Of a stretch of 64,000 bases of DNA, positions 8,372 to 16,609 are shown piece by piece. The DNA is taken from contig CAMOSN010000001.1 of NCBI GenBank assembly GCA_946624935.1, forward strand, positions 46,887 to 110,886. The letters are read 5' to 3'. Every line of letters begins with the position of its first letter. Within the stretch, counting starts at the first letter, position 1. This DNA comes from an uncultured Lachnospiraceae bacterium. GTDB taxonomy: Bacteria > Bacillota > Clostridia > Lachnospirales > Lachnospiraceae. The notes under the pieces were generated by a model. It saw only the letters and a program-made list of their open reading frames with translations. It was not told the origin of the DNA and made no database searches. The translations under genes and the position numbers were made by a program.

Positions 8372-8384
8372 GGTACTGTGTACC
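8372..8384. promoter_or_regulatory. Palindromic operator candidate upstream of the reductase gene
   Basis: GGTAC-TGT-GTACC is a perfect inverted repeat 18 bp upstream of the reductase start. With flanks it resembles the TGGT...ACCA half-sites of FadR-subfamily GntR repressors, and such a regulator is encoded at 10539-11225. The assignment is inferred. Confidence 0.4.
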
Positions 8385-8413
8385 AATGTATCCGATATTT
8401 CCAGCGAAACAGC

Positions 8414-8434
8414 CAGGCACCCCGAAGGTGCCTG
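8414..8434. terminator. Intercistronic hairpin between transketolase and reductase genes
   Basis: CAGGCACC (8414-8421) pairs with GGTGCCTG (8427-8434). The T-rich stretch is on the plus-strand side, so on the transcribed minus strand it is a weak terminator or an mRNA-stabilising stem. Confidence 0.45.
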
Positions 8435-8453
8435 ACCATATTTTTATTTCGAA

Positions 8454-9389
8454 TTACAGATTGTAGATCTTCTCTACTGCTTCCTGAATGTGAGCAGCGG
8501 TCAGACCAAGGTAATTCAGAATGTCATCATAGTTATGAGCAGACTCACCGAAGCGGTCTTCCACACCTACGAACTCGATCGGGGTACGCTCCAGGCGAAG
8601 TGCTTCTGCGATAGCGCCACCAAGGCCGCCGATCACACTGTGCTCTTCTGCCGTTACAACGCCCTTCACGTCTCTTGCCAGAGCTGCGATCGCTTCGCAG
8701 TTCATCGGCTTGATGGACGGAACGTTGACAACGCGAACGGAGATCTTGCCTTCCAGAGCCTTTGCAGCCTCCAGAGCCTTCGGAACCATAACGCCGCAGG
8801 CGAATACGGTCACATCCGTACCTTCCTTCAGAACGACCGGCTCACCGGGCTTGAACTCAGCGCCTTCCGGTGTAACATTGTCATAAGGATTGCGGTTTAC
8901 ACGGATGTACATCGGGCCTTCGTGGGAAGCCATATACTTTGTGATCGCAACAGTCTCGTTGGCATCCGCCGGAACGAATACGGACATGTTCGGAATCACG
9001 CGCATGTAAGCGATGTCATCGATGGACTGATGGGTCGCGCCATCACCGAAATCGGAGCAGCCTGCGGAGGAACCGCAGATCTTCACGTTCAGCTTGCCGA
9101 TGGCGATCGACTGACGGATCTGGTCATAAGCACGGCCTGCAGCAAATACTGCAAAGGAGGCTGCGAACGGGATCTTGCCGACTCTGGAAAGTCCGCCGGC
9201 GGTGGAAAGCATGTTTGCTTCCGCAATACCCATCTCAATGTGACGATCTTCCAGACCGGGCTCTACTTCGACCATCTTGCCCATGGTGGAACCGCCAAGG
9301 TCAGCATCCAGTACTACGATATCTTTATTCTCGCGGCAGAGCTCGAGAAGAGTCTGTCCATATGCTGTTCTCTGATTTTTTTCAGCCAT
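8454..9389 (-). CDS. Transketolase, C-terminal subunit of a split enzyme
   Basis: The 311-residue protein carries the transketolase pyrimidine-binding and C-terminal domains: DLGGSTM, then HIEMGIAEANMLSTAGGLS with the catalytic glutamate, FAASFAVFAAGRAYDQIRQSIA, and GATHQSIDDIAYMRVIPNM at about residue 125. With the N-terminal subunit encoded 24 bp upstream it forms a TPP enzyme that transfers two-carbon ketol units between sugars. Split transketolases of this kind are common in Firmicutes carbohydrate clusters and often act on unusual substrates. The setting, with SDRs, a HIBADH-type reductase, a GntR regulator and a Tct transporter, suggests a dedicated catabolic role rather than the housekeeping pentose-phosphate pathway. 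The substrate is not evident. Confidence 0.9.
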   Translation of the reverse strand: MAEKNQRTAYGQTLLELCRENKDIVVLDADLGGSTMGKMVEVEPGLEDRHIEMGIAEANMLSTAGGLSRVGKIPFAASFAVFAAGRAYDQIRQSIAIGKLNVKICGSSAGCSDFGDGATHQSIDDIAYMRVIPNMSVFVPADANETVAITKYMASHEGPMYIRVNRNPYDNVTPEGAEFKPGEPVVLKEGTDVTVFACGVMVPKALEAAKALEGKISVRVVNVPSIKPMNCEAIAALARDVKGVVTAEEHSVIGGLGGAIAEALRLERTPIEFVGVEDRFGESAHNYDDILNYLGLTAAHIQEAVEKIYNL

Positions 9390-9413
9390 TTTGATTTCCT
9401 CCTCCGTACTTCC

Positions 9414-10235
9414 TTATGAAAGCTCCGCAAGTGCCTGGTCATACTCTTCCTGGGTAAGCGCCTTGTTGTGATAACCGGCCTTGTTCTCAGCAAAGCTTAC
9501 GCCCTTGCCTTTTACGGTGTGTGCTACGATTGCGGTCGGCTTGTCGGTGCATTTCTCAGCATCGTCAAGAGCGGTCAGGATCTGCTCCATGTTGTGGCCG
9601 TCGATCTCGATCACGTTCCAGCCGAAGGCTCTCCACTTGTCAGCTATCGGCTCGGAATTCAGTCTGTCTTTGATGAAGCCCTGTGCCTGCAGGCCGTTGT
9701 TGTCGATGATCGCGCAAAGATTGTTCATCTTCTTCGCGCCGGCTGCCATAGCAGCTTCCCAGATCTGTCCTTCGTCCATCTCGCCGTCGCCTACCAGTAC
9801 ATATACACGGTTGGGCTTCTCGTCGAGCTTCAGGCCGATCGCCATGCCAAGTCCAAGGGAAAGTCCCTGTCCCAGAGAACCGGTACCTGCTTCGATACCC
9901 GGAGTTCCAAGATGCGGATGGCCCTGCAGATAGAAACCGATATCCTTGCAGTGCGGAAGATCGTCTACCGGGAAGAAACCTCTCTCAGCAAGTGCAGAAT
10001 ACTGCAGGATTGCTACATGTCCCTTGGAAAGCAGGAAATAATCTCTTCCTTCCCATTCCGGATTCTTCGGATCCAGTTTCAGCTTGTGGAAATACAGTGC
10101 CGCTACCAGGTCAGCGCTGGAGCAGCTTCCGCCTACATGTCCGGCCACGCCGACACCGATGCACTTGATGCAGTCACGTCTGAGCAGCTGGCCCTTTTCC
10201 TCGAGTGATTTGATCAGCTCTTTACTGTATGCCAT
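9414..10235 (-). CDS. Transketolase, N-terminal (TPP-binding) subunit of a split enzyme
   Basis: The 273-residue TPP-binding half: KGHVAILQYSALAERGFF, GHPHLGTPGIEAGTGSLGQG, and the diphosphate/metal motif GDGEMDEGQIWEA...IDNN at about residues 145-180. Start ATG at 10235 follows AGGAGGG. The C-terminal subunit follows after 24 bp. A near-consensus promoter (10367-10339) drives both. The divergent GntR gene shares the intergenic region, which suggests local control by the substrate or an intermediate. Confidence 0.9.
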   Translation of the reverse strand: MAYSKELIKSLEEKGQLLRRDCIKCIGVGVAGHVGGSCSSADLVAALYFHKLKLDPKNPEWEGRDYFLLSKGHVAILQYSALAERGFFPVDDLPHCKDIGFYLQGHPHLGTPGIEAGTGSLGQGLSLGLGMAIGLKLDEKPNRVYVLVGDGEMDEGQIWEAAMAAGAKKMNNLCAIIDNNGLQAQGFIKDRLNSEPIADKWRAFGWNVIEIDGHNMEQILTALDDAEKCTDKPTAIVAHTVKGKGVSFAENKAGYHNKALTQEEYDQALAELS

Positions 10236-10338
10236 GATATTGTCCCTCCTGTGGTTCATAGCAATCCATTTGGTTCTTCCTGTATCTGCGGCTACAGAAT
10301 TGATCTGTAAGCTGTAAGCTGTATAACAGGTTGGTTAC

Positions 10339-10367
10339 AGTATAGTATAGTTCCATATTCTTGTCAA
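10339..10367 (-). promoter_or_regulatory. Promoter of the split transketolase operon
   Basis: TTGACA (10367-10362) and TATACT (10344-10339) are separated by 17 bp on the minus strand, about 105 bp upstream of the start codon. Downstream, CTGT-ATA-ACAG (10319-10329) is a small palindrome that could be an operator. Confidence 0.8.
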
Positions 10368-10426
10368 TTGTGCAATCTCCATAATAGTTTGTCTTCCATT
10401 TATACACTTTCAACAAAGCATTTCCA

Positions 10427-10455
10427 TTGACATTCCAGGTTCCTCAAAGTAAAAT
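10427..10455 (+). promoter_or_regulatory. Promoter of the GntR regulator gene
   Basis: TTGACA (10427-10432) and TAAAAT (10450-10455) are separated by 17 bp on the plus strand. Between this promoter and the divergent transketolase promoter there is no gene; the 303-bp gap 10236-10538 is regulatory. Confidence 0.7.
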
Positions 10456-10538
10456 CATGGGAAGATGATTCACTCTCATACTTTAAGAAAATGATCCATG
10501 TCAAACAGGATTACGGAAAGCAGAGGCACAGGCCGATT

Positions 10539-11225
10539 ATGCAGATCACACCTATTCAAAAAGTCAATGTCGTTGAAGAAATCTTTGAGCAGCTGGAATC
10601 CATGCTGATCGAAGGCACCTGGAAACCCGGGGATAAAATACCGTCCGAAAACGAGCTTTCCGAGACCTTCGGAGTCAGTAGGATGACTGTCCGGCAGGCT
10701 CTTCAGAAAATGAAGGCACTTGGCCTGATCGAGACCCGTTCCGGCTCCGGCTCCTATGTCCGGCAGGTAAACCCCGACGACAGCCTTCAGGACCTGGTTC
10801 CTCTGATGGTTCTGGGAGATACCTCCCAGCAGCAGGTATTCCAGTTCCGCGAGATCATTGATGCGGAAAGCATCCGGATCGCGACGCCCATCGCTACGAC
10901 GGAGGATCTCTCCCGTCTGGAGGAACTCCTTGGAAAGATGAAGCAGTCCGCCGACAATGGTGACGGAGAAAAATTCTCGGAATACGATCTGAAATTCCAC
11001 ATGGGAATTGTCGAGATCACCGGCAATCCGCTGATCATCCGGACCAATCAGATCCTTCAGGCAGTTCTTGCCGAATCCATGAACTCCGTGATCGAAAAAA
11101 TGCGCTTTGCTCCCGGACTGGACTATCACGAAAAAATCCTGAACGCCATGAAGGACAAAGACGCGCATCTTGCGGAGAAGCTCATGCGGGAACACATCCG
11201 TCAGAATTATCATTACTTCGAATAA
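10539..11225 (+). CDS. GntR family (FadR subfamily) transcriptional regulator
   Basis: An N-terminal winged helix (VVEEIFEQLESMLIEGTWKPG, then LSETFGVSRMTVRQALQKM) is followed by an all-helical FCD effector domain with likely metal-binding histidines (LKFHMGIVEITGNP and the final MREHIRQNYH). 228 residues from the ATG at 10539, which has AGG 6 bp upstream and gives a family-typical N-terminus; an in-frame ATG at 10491 would add 16 residues but has a poor ribosome site. It is transcribed away from the split transketolase operon and presumably controls it, the reductase and perhaps the SDR and Tct genes in response to a sugar acid or related metabolite; that is inferred from position. Its stop codon starts a 9-bp tandem repeat. 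Confidence 0.88.
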   Translation: MQITPIQKVNVVEEIFEQLESMLIEGTWKPGDKIPSENELSETFGVSRMTVRQALQKMKALGLIETRSGSGSYVRQVNPDDSLQDLVPLMVLGDTSQQQVFQFREIIDAESIRIATPIATTEDLSRLEELLGKMKQSADNGDGEKFSEYDLKFHMGIVEITGNPLIIRTNQILQAVLAESMNSVIEKMRFAPGLDYHEKILNAMKDKDAHLAEKLMREHIRQNYHYFE

Positions 11226-11264
11226 TGCGAATATTGCGAAACATTCGAATCATATGAATAATGC
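11220..11264 (+). repeat. 9-bp tandem repeat (5 units) over the GntR gene stop codon
   Basis: Five consecutive 9-mers: GAATAATGC, GAATATTGC, GAAACATTC, GAATCATAT, GAATAATGC. Units 1 and 5 are identical. The first unit contains the last sense codon (GAA) and the stop (TAA) of the regulator gene. Confidence 0.7.
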
Positions 11265-11280
11265 CAATCCCGCGATCCTG

Positions 11281-11320
11281 CAGGGACTGCCCTCTTTACG
11301 GAGGCCAGTCCCTGTTTTTA
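11281..11320 (+). terminator. Terminator of the GntR regulator gene
   Basis: CAGGGACTG...CCAGTCCCTG with an inner CCTC/GAGG stem, then TTTTTAT on the plus strand. The convergent SDR gene ends 12 bp further on, so it may work in both directions. Confidence 0.8.
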
Positions 11321-11331
11321 TGACAGCATCA

Positions 11332-12102
11332 TTACAGGCAGGCGTCCCAGCCGCCGTCCACATAGATCGTCTGGCCGCTGATGTAATCGGCTGCATTGGA
11401 AGCAAGCATTACTGCAACACCGGCAAGGTCCTTTGTCGGATCTCCCCATCTGCGCAGCGGCACCTCGCTCTTGACCCATGCATCAAATTCCGGATCCTCC
11501 GAGAGTGGCTTTGTCAGATCCGTAAGGAAATAGCCGGGTCCGATTGCATTGACATTGATGTTGTACTGACCCCATTCCGTAGCCATGGACTTGGTCAGCG
11601 TTACGATTCCACCCTTGGCGGCGCAGTAATTACCGATATTCGGACGGACCATCATTGCATTGATCGAAGAAATATTGACGATCTTTCCGTAGTTTCTCTT
11701 GATCATGCCTCTTGCAACCGCTCTGCCGGTGATAAATGCACCGGTAAGGTTGACATCGATGACCTTCCGCCAGTTCTCCACCGGCATATCGATCAGCAGA
11801 TCCCGTTTATGGATTCCCGCATTGTTGACCAGAATATCGATCGGTCCGACCTCGTTCTCGATCCGGCTGACCGCCGCTTCTACCTGCTCTTCGTTCGAAA
11901 TATCGAAGGCATAGCCGGGAACTTCATGCCCTTCCTCCTTCAGCGCAGCGGTGGCTTTATCCAGCGCGGCCTGGCTGATATCGCTCAGCACAACCTTTGC
12001 ACCAGCCTGCAGCATACCTCTTGCGATCTGGTTGCCCAGTCCCTGCGCACTTCCGGTGACAAGTGCAATATGCCCCTCAAGTGAAAACATGTTTGTTGTC
12101 AT
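11332..12102 (-). CDS. SDR family oxidoreductase, gluconate 5-dehydrogenase-like
   Basis: A classical short-chain dehydrogenase of 256 residues: cofactor motif TGSAQGLGNQIA (TGxxxGxG) at about residue 15, NNAG at about 92, the catalytic serine in NISSIN and the YCAAK pair (Tyr/Lys) at about 160. The C-terminal SGQTIYVDGGW is typical. It resembles IdnO/Gno gluconate 5-dehydrogenases, but the substrate cannot be fixed from sequence. A second SDR gene lies 30 bp upstream on the same strand, so the pair is probably co-transcribed and may perform sequential oxidation and reduction of a sugar acid imported by the TctCBA system upstream. Confidence 0.85.
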   Translation of the reverse strand: MTTNMFSLEGHIALVTGSAQGLGNQIARGMLQAGAKVVLSDISQAALDKATAALKEEGHEVPGYAFDISNEEQVEAAVSRIENEVGPIDILVNNAGIHKRDLLIDMPVENWRKVIDVNLTGAFITGRAVARGMIKRNYGKIVNISSINAMMVRPNIGNYCAAKGGIVTLTKSMATEWGQYNINVNAIGPGYFLTDLTKPLSEDPEFDAWVKSEVPLRRWGDPTKDLAGVAVMLASNAADYISGQTIYVDGGWDACL

Positions 12103-12132
12103 TTCTTCATCGCTCCTGGAAACATTTTTTGA

Positions 12133-12885
12133 TTAATAGCAGGTTACACCGCCGTCAACAGGCAGAGATACACCATTGATAAAGCTTGCTTCTTCGCTGG
12201 CCAGATACAGCACTGCATTTGCCACATCCGCTGCGGATGCAAGTCTTCCCAGCGGTACCTCGCCAAGGCGTTCCGCTTTGCGCTCCGGATCCTTGAACAG
12301 CACTTCCACAAGCGGAGTGTGCACGGTGCTGGGATGGATGGAATTGCAGCGGATATTGTCTTTTCCGTAACGGGATGCGATCGCTTTTGTAAGCATGGTC
12401 ACAGCACCCTTGGAAGCGGTATATGCTTCCGGTGTATATTTATGACCGATCAGACCGCATACGGAGGAAGTGTTGATGATGCTGCCGCCGCCCTGCTTAC
12501 GCATAACTGGGATCGCATACTTTGTGCCAAGGAACACAGATCCGGTGTTGACCTTCATCATCGTGCACCACTCTTCGATCGTCATTTCTTCCACAGGTTT
12601 ACGGATGTTGATGCCTGCATTGTTGACCACCACATCGAGCTTTCCTGTCTTTTCCACGGCAAAGTCAACAGCAGCCTTCCAGTCCGCTTCACTGGTCACA
12701 TCGGCTTTGATGAACCATGCTTTTCCGCCATCCGCGTTGATGGATGCAGCAGTCGCCTCTCCCTTTTCCGCATCCAGATCCACGATAATGATCTGTGCGC
12801 CGTTGTCTGCAAGAAGACGCGCCATCTCGCTTCCAAGTCCGCCGCCTGCTCCAGTAATCAGAATGGTTTTATCTTTTACCGTCAT
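12133..12885 (-). CDS. SDR family oxidoreductase
   Basis: The second short-chain dehydrogenase of the cluster, 250 residues. The cofactor motif is ITGAGGGLGSEMA, followed by D34-type acidic NAD selectivity (IIVDLDAEKG), NNAGI, the catalytic serine in NTSSVCG and YTASK. It ends VSLPVDGGVTCY. Start ATG at 12885 follows AGGAAGAGG. It differs clearly from the neighbouring SDR, so the two probably act on different positions or steps. It lies between the transporter genes and the first SDR; a terminator-like hairpin separates it from tctA, so partial uncoupling from the transporter is possible. Confidence 0.85.
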   Translation of the reverse strand: MTVKDKTILITGAGGGLGSEMARLLADNGAQIIIVDLDAEKGEATAASINADGGKAWFIKADVTSEADWKAAVDFAVEKTGKLDVVVNNAGINIRKPVEEMTIEEWCTMMKVNTGSVFLGTKYAIPVMRKQGGGSIINTSSVCGLIGHKYTPEAYTASKGAVTMLTKAIASRYGKDNIRCNSIHPSTVHTPLVEVLFKDPERKAERLGEVPLGRLASAADVANAVLYLASEEASFINGVSLPVDGGVTCY

Positions 12886-12934
12886 TGTACCTCTTCCTTT
12901 CTTAAATTCATGTTAAATTTGCTGCTACTTATAC

Positions 12935-12959
12935 AAAGCCCGCTGTTGCAGCGGGCTTT
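12935..12959 (-). terminator. Terminator-like hairpin between tctA and the SDR genes
   Basis: AAAGCCCGCTG (12935-12945) and CAGCGGGCTTT (12949-12959) form a perfect 11-bp stem with a 3-base loop. On the minus strand it is followed by a short TTTGTAT, so termination after tctA may be partial. Confidence 0.75.
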
Positions 12960-13003
12960 TGTAACGATTTGGGATGCTTTGTCAAAAGCAGTACGACATC
13001 CTG

Positions 13004-14506
13004 TTATTTTTTCGCGCTGGCCAGCTCTTCTTTCGTACTCTTCACGGTCTTGATGGTACCGGAGATCAGGGAGTAAAGCACTACCACGATCAGGATATCA
13101 CCAACCACACGGGTAAGGACCGAACCGCTCATGGTCAGCGACTGACGGAAGTTGATATCGGCCGTTCCACCCAGGATCAGGCCCAGGGTCAGCGGCGCCA
13201 GCGGGAAATTGAGCTTTCGCAGGATGAAGCCGATCACACCGAACACCAGCATCAGCTTTACATCGAACAGATTGGTACGGGAAGCGTATGCACCCACGAC
13301 CGTAAGGGTCACGATGATGGGCATGAGCAGTTTACGGTTGATCTGCAGGATCTTAACCATCGGCTTGGTGAGCACAAGGGCAAGGCCAAGCATAACAATG
13401 GCTGCAACCATCAGCGTAAGACCGACGGTGTACATGAAGCTCGGGCTCTTTACGGTAAGCATGGGTCCGGGCTGAATACCGTGCAGGTTCAGGGCTGCCA
13501 GGAACATAGCCGCCTGGGTACTGCCGGGAATTGCCAGGGTCAGCATGGGGATCATGGCACCGGGGATACACGCATTGTTCGCTGTCTCGGAGCAGGCAAG
13601 TCCTTCAAAGGAGCCTTTGCCGAATTCTTCCTTGTTTTTGCTGCTGGACTTACCGGTCGAATAGGAAAGCCATGCCGCAATATCTTCGCCGGCACCGGGG
13701 ATCGCTCCGATGCCGCAGCCGATCAGCGTGGAACGAAGCAGCGGCTTCATCAGCGCCCGGAATTCCTCCTTATTGGGAAGGATCGTGCCCATATCCGAGT
13801 TTACCTCAAACGGCGTTCGATCCTGCAGAACCGTCAGCACCTCAGCGATGCCGAACAGACCGATCAGCGCGGGGATCAGCTCGACGCCGCTGCGCAGCTG
13901 GGAAATGAATACGAAACGTCCGCTGTTGTACATCGATTCCACACCGATCAGAGCAACGAAGAAGCCCATAAAACCGGCCAGCCAGCCCTTCAGTGGCGAG
14001 CAGTCCACGGAAAGGTTGCCGCAGATGGTGATGCCGAAGATCGCCAGAAGGAACATTTCCCATTTACCGAACTTCAGCGCGATGCTGGAAAGGAACGGCG
14101 TTGCGATCATCATGATCACGCAGGAAAGAATCGTGCCCAGGCAGCTGGCCAGAACACCACCGAACAGTGCTTTGCCGCCTTTTCCCTTTTTAGCCAGCGG
14201 GTACCCGTCCAGAGCCGTCGCTGCAGCATTCGGAGTACCGGGAATGTTCAGCATGATCGCGGAGAACAGTCCGCCGGAAACAGCGCCTACATACACGCCG
14301 AGCATAAATGCCACGGCCTGATCCGAAGGCAGTGTGTAGGTCAGGTTGATCAGAAGCGCCAGTGCCATGGTGCCGGTCAGACCGGGGATGGCACCCACCA
14401 CCAGGCCGAGAAGTACAGCACCGGCAACGATCAGAAGGTTCCATCCTTCAAACACTCCGCCGGCTGCCACTGCCAGGAGGCTGAATTGTTTTAAGATTCC
14501 ACCCAT
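13004..14506 (-). CDS. tctA: Tripartite tricarboxylate transporter, large membrane subunit TctA
   Basis: A large integral membrane subunit, 500 residues with about 10-12 hydrophobic helices. Signature stretches are GLVVGAIPGLTGTMALALLI at the N-terminus and the repeated element GCGIGAIPGAGEDIAAWLSY at about residue 245, then IPGSTQAAMFLAAL. TctA with TctB and the periplasmic-type TctC forms a secondary high-affinity transporter for citrate-like di/tricarboxylates or sugar acids. It lies 18 bp after tctB. The neighbouring dehydrogenases and transketolase argue for a carbohydrate acid as substrate rather than citrate; that is an inference from context. Confidence 0.92.
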   Translation of the reverse strand: MGGILKQFSLLAVAAGGVFEGWNLLIVAGAVLLGLVVGAIPGLTGTMALALLINLTYTLPSDQAVAFMLGVYVGAVSGGLFSAIMLNIPGTPNAAATALDGYPLAKKGKGGKALFGGVLASCLGTILSCVIMMIATPFLSSIALKFGKWEMFLLAIFGITICGNLSVDCSPLKGWLAGFMGFFVALIGVESMYNSGRFVFISQLRSGVELIPALIGLFGIAEVLTVLQDRTPFEVNSDMGTILPNKEEFRALMKPLLRSTLIGCGIGAIPGAGEDIAAWLSYSTGKSSSKNKEEFGKGSFEGLACSETANNACIPGAMIPMLTLAIPGSTQAAMFLAALNLHGIQPGPMLTVKSPSFMYTVGLTLMVAAIVMLGLALVLTKPMVKILQINRKLLMPIIVTLTVVGAYASRTNLFDVKLMLVFGVIGFILRKLNFPLAPLTLGLILGGTADINFRQSLTMSGSVLTRVVGDILIVVVLYSLISGTIKTVKSTKEELASAKK

Positions 14507-14524
14507 AGATATTTCCTCCCCTTT

Positions 14525-15016
14525 TTATGGCATGGTGATATTGAATCCGAGCTTAAATGCATAGTAAACAATGGCAGACATTGCAATCGCGATAATGATC
14601 GAGATCCACCACTGCTTCATCGCCTTCAGATAAAGGAAATTGGCAATGAGATAAATGGACGTAGCAATAATAAAATGCATACGGCCCAGAAGCCCCCAGA
14701 TGTAAACGACCATCATCAGAATCAGAATCAGAACACGTACTGTTCCGTCACTGGTGACAAACTCCTTCAGGAAAGCTCCGTTCATCACTTCCTTGAACTC
14801 CGTAAGCCCGCCCAGCTTGAATCCGATAAATGCAAGCACTGCGCCGAGCAGAATGATCACTCCGCCGACAATTGCCGGGAAGAAACCGGGAGCATCCAGG
14901 AAGGTGTTATAGATTTTCATATTCAGCGCGTCGACAACGATAAAAATGCCGAACAGCACAAGCAGAATACCGCTGACAAAATCCTTTGCCGCGCTTCTCT
15001 CTTTCTTTTCCTGCAT
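14525..15016 (-). CDS. tctB: Tripartite tricarboxylate transporter, small membrane subunit TctB
   Basis: A 163-residue protein with four predicted membrane helices: DFVSGILLVLFGIFIVVDAL, FFPAIVGGVIILLGAVLAFI, VLILILMMVVYIWGLLG and WWISIIIAIAMSAIVYYAF. This matches the small TctB subunit in length and layout, including the APGFFPAIVGG motif after helix 1. It is encoded between tctC and tctA in the usual order. A GC-rich hairpin separates it from tctC, which probably keeps the membrane subunits at lower expression than the binding protein. Confidence 0.9.
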   Translation of the reverse strand: MQEKKERSAAKDFVSGILLVLFGIFIVVDALNMKIYNTFLDAPGFFPAIVGGVIILLGAVLAFIGFKLGGLTEFKEVMNGAFLKEFVTSDGTVRVLILILMMVVYIWGLLGRMHFIIATSIYLIANFLYLKAMKQWWISIIIAIAMSAIVYYAFKLGFNITMP

Positions 15017-15085
15017 GTTTATTTTTCCTCATTAAAAGCAGAACCAGGGGGATACAGCAGATGATATATCCCCGACACTCGTAAA

Positions 15086-15119
15086 AGGAGCGCCGCGGCG
15101 CAGCGCCTGCAACGCTCCT
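15086..15119 (-). promoter_or_regulatory. Intercistronic hairpin between tctC and tctB
   Basis: AGGAGCG (15086-15092) pairs with CGCTCCT (15113-15119) around an inner GGCG/CGCC stem (15097-15107). No U-run follows, so it is more likely a 3' stabiliser of the tctC message or a partial attenuator than a full terminator. Confidence 0.5.
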
Positions 15120-15152
15120 CTATGATCCTATGTCGGTAAAACCGCTTGCAGC

Positions 15153-16205
15153 TTATTGATAAGCTTCGCAGGTAGTCTTAACGGTTTCCCAATCGTACTC
15201 TTCCAGAGTCGGGATGCCATAGTCGGCAGGATTGCCTTCGCCAAGTCCTGCATTGAACAGCGTCCAGGAATAACCGGAGATGGAGTAGGACATGAACTTG
15301 TCAGCTTCTTCGCCGGTCAGGCCAATGATGTTGAAGCCTTTTTCTGCAGCGAAATCCTTCACAGCGTCGGTTTCGATTGCAGCATTGAAAGCTTCCACGA
15401 GTGCGTCCACGATTTCCTGCGGGGTGTCACGCGGGATCATGATCGGCCAGGTCTCGTTCAGGTTCGGGATATTCTCGGTGCCTTCCACCTCTGTAGTAAC
15501 AGAAGGAGTTGTCACACCGATGCCGGTGAACTCAAACGGATCAGCACAGGTAACAAAGATCGGAACCAGCATATCGCCGTTCAGATAATCGATAACGGAA
15601 GACAGTGAGCCGGCACCAACCATAACATCGCCTGCGATGCAGCCTACTGCTGCGTCCGCGCAGGAACCGAACACGCTGTAAGCCGGAGCTGCAACGCCCT
15701 TGGCAGCGCAGATCGCTTCAAACTGGGTGTGCGGACCATTACCGTAAGCACCGATACCGAAGCTGTTGCCCTCAGCAAGATAGTTGAACAGATCTTCTGT
15801 CGTAGCTACGCCTGAATCCTTATTGGCGAATACGACTGCCGGGCCGGAATAGGGATGGAAGGAGATCCAGTCCTGCCAGCTGGACTCGGAGTAATTGTAG
15901 ATCGGATAGGAAGAAAATCCGCCGGTACCGGTCGCGAACATGCTGTAGCCGTCATGCGGCTGTTCCAGAACATAGTCGCAGGCCACTGCAGAATTGGCAC
16001 CTTCCATGTTGACACAGTTGATGTTTTCGCCAAGATAATTAGCCATCTCAGCCACTACAGGACGAACAGCCGTATCGGTTCCGCCGCCGGCACCGTAACC
16101 GATATAAACGGTCGGTGTGCCGTTTCCGAAAACAGCCGCCATTGCAGCCGTGCTGCCGGTGAATACCAGCGCAAGACCCATAGCCATTGCAACAAGTTTT
16201 TTCAT
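15153..16205 (-). CDS. tctC: Tripartite tricarboxylate transporter, substrate-binding protein TctC
   Basis: Secreted solute-binding protein of 350 residues. The signal peptide is MKKLVAMAMGLALVFTGSTA with a likely AMA-A cleavage; there is no lipobox cysteine, so surface retention in a Gram-positive is unexplained. The mature part shows YIGYGAGGGTDTAVRPVVAE and the Bug-family ligand loop NGPHTQFEAICAAKG at about residue 165. The ATG at 16205 follows AAAGGAGG. A strong promoter is upstream. The first gene of tctC-tctB-tctA. A paralog truncated after about 275 residues lies at 3885-4766, so the locus has been duplicated and partly lost. Confidence 0.92.
   Translation of the reverse strand: MKKLVAMAMGLALVFTGSTAAMAAVFGNGTPTVYIGYGAGGGTDTAVRPVVAEMANYLGENINCVNMEGANSAVACDYVLEQPHDGYSMFATGTGGFSSYPIYNYSESSWQDWISFHPYSGPAVVFANKDSGVATTEDLFNYLAEGNSFGIGAYGNGPHTQFEAICAAKGVAAPAYSVFGSCADAAVGCIAGDVMVGAGSLSSVIDYLNGDMLVPIFVTCADPFEFTGIGVTTPSVTTEVEGTENIPNLNETWPIMIPRDTPQEIVDALVEAFNAAIETDAVKDFAAEKGFNIIGLTGEEADKFMSYSISGYSWTLFNAGLGEGNPADYGIPTLEEYDWETVKTTCEAYQ
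15389..16205 (-). repeat. Segment duplicated at 3940-4766 (tctC paralogs)
   Basis: This part of tctC matches 3940-4766 in the same orientation, with mostly third-position differences and one inserted codon. Flanks are unrelated on both sides. The repeat brackets about 10.6 kb of unique sequence. Confidence 0.8.
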
Positions 16206-16333
16206 TAGAGATGTCCTCCTTTTACAAGATTTTGTCCGACCAGCGGACGATTGATCCAGAAGATGGCTTTTTAAACCGATCTGCCGGACCCCTACCCTAT
16301 GATACCGAACTGTACTCAACAGTTGATAGTTAA

Positions 16334-16363
16334 AGTATATAATAATATCCGAAGGATTGTCAA
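16334..16363 (-). promoter_or_regulatory. Promoter of the tctCBA operon, with adjacent palindrome
   Basis: TTGACA (16363-16358) and TATACT (16339-16334) are separated by 18 bp on the minus strand. Just downstream, TCAAC-A-GTTGA (16316-16326) is a perfect palindrome overlapping the expected transcription start, a plausible operator. The rest of the 484-bp gap 16206-16689 holds the hpf terminator and no gene that I can support. Confidence 0.8.
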
Positions 16364-16609
16364 TTCTTTTTCATTTCCGATGGCATATTTAACAAATCCC
16401 TTTACAGGAACCGGTGGTGTTCTTGTTGAAATGACTTATTCTGAAACAATTATCACATTGTTATCTGTCATAATATTAAAATATAATACGTACAATATTC
16501 TGACATCGAAGGCGGGCCCTTCCAAGACGTGAAAAATCGATCCCGTACGAAGGAAGGACCGGTGGAATATATCATTTGTCGGAGCGTTCCCGGGACCGCA
16601 GACTATAAA

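Noticed and set aside
12974..14494. 506-codon plus-strand frame opposite tctA
   Set aside because: Rich in Gln, His and Gly from reverse reading of membrane codons; no family features.
16299..16532. 77-codon plus-strand frame in the tctC-hpf gap
   Set aside because: Overlaps the tctC promoter, lacks a ribosome site and has no recognisable character.
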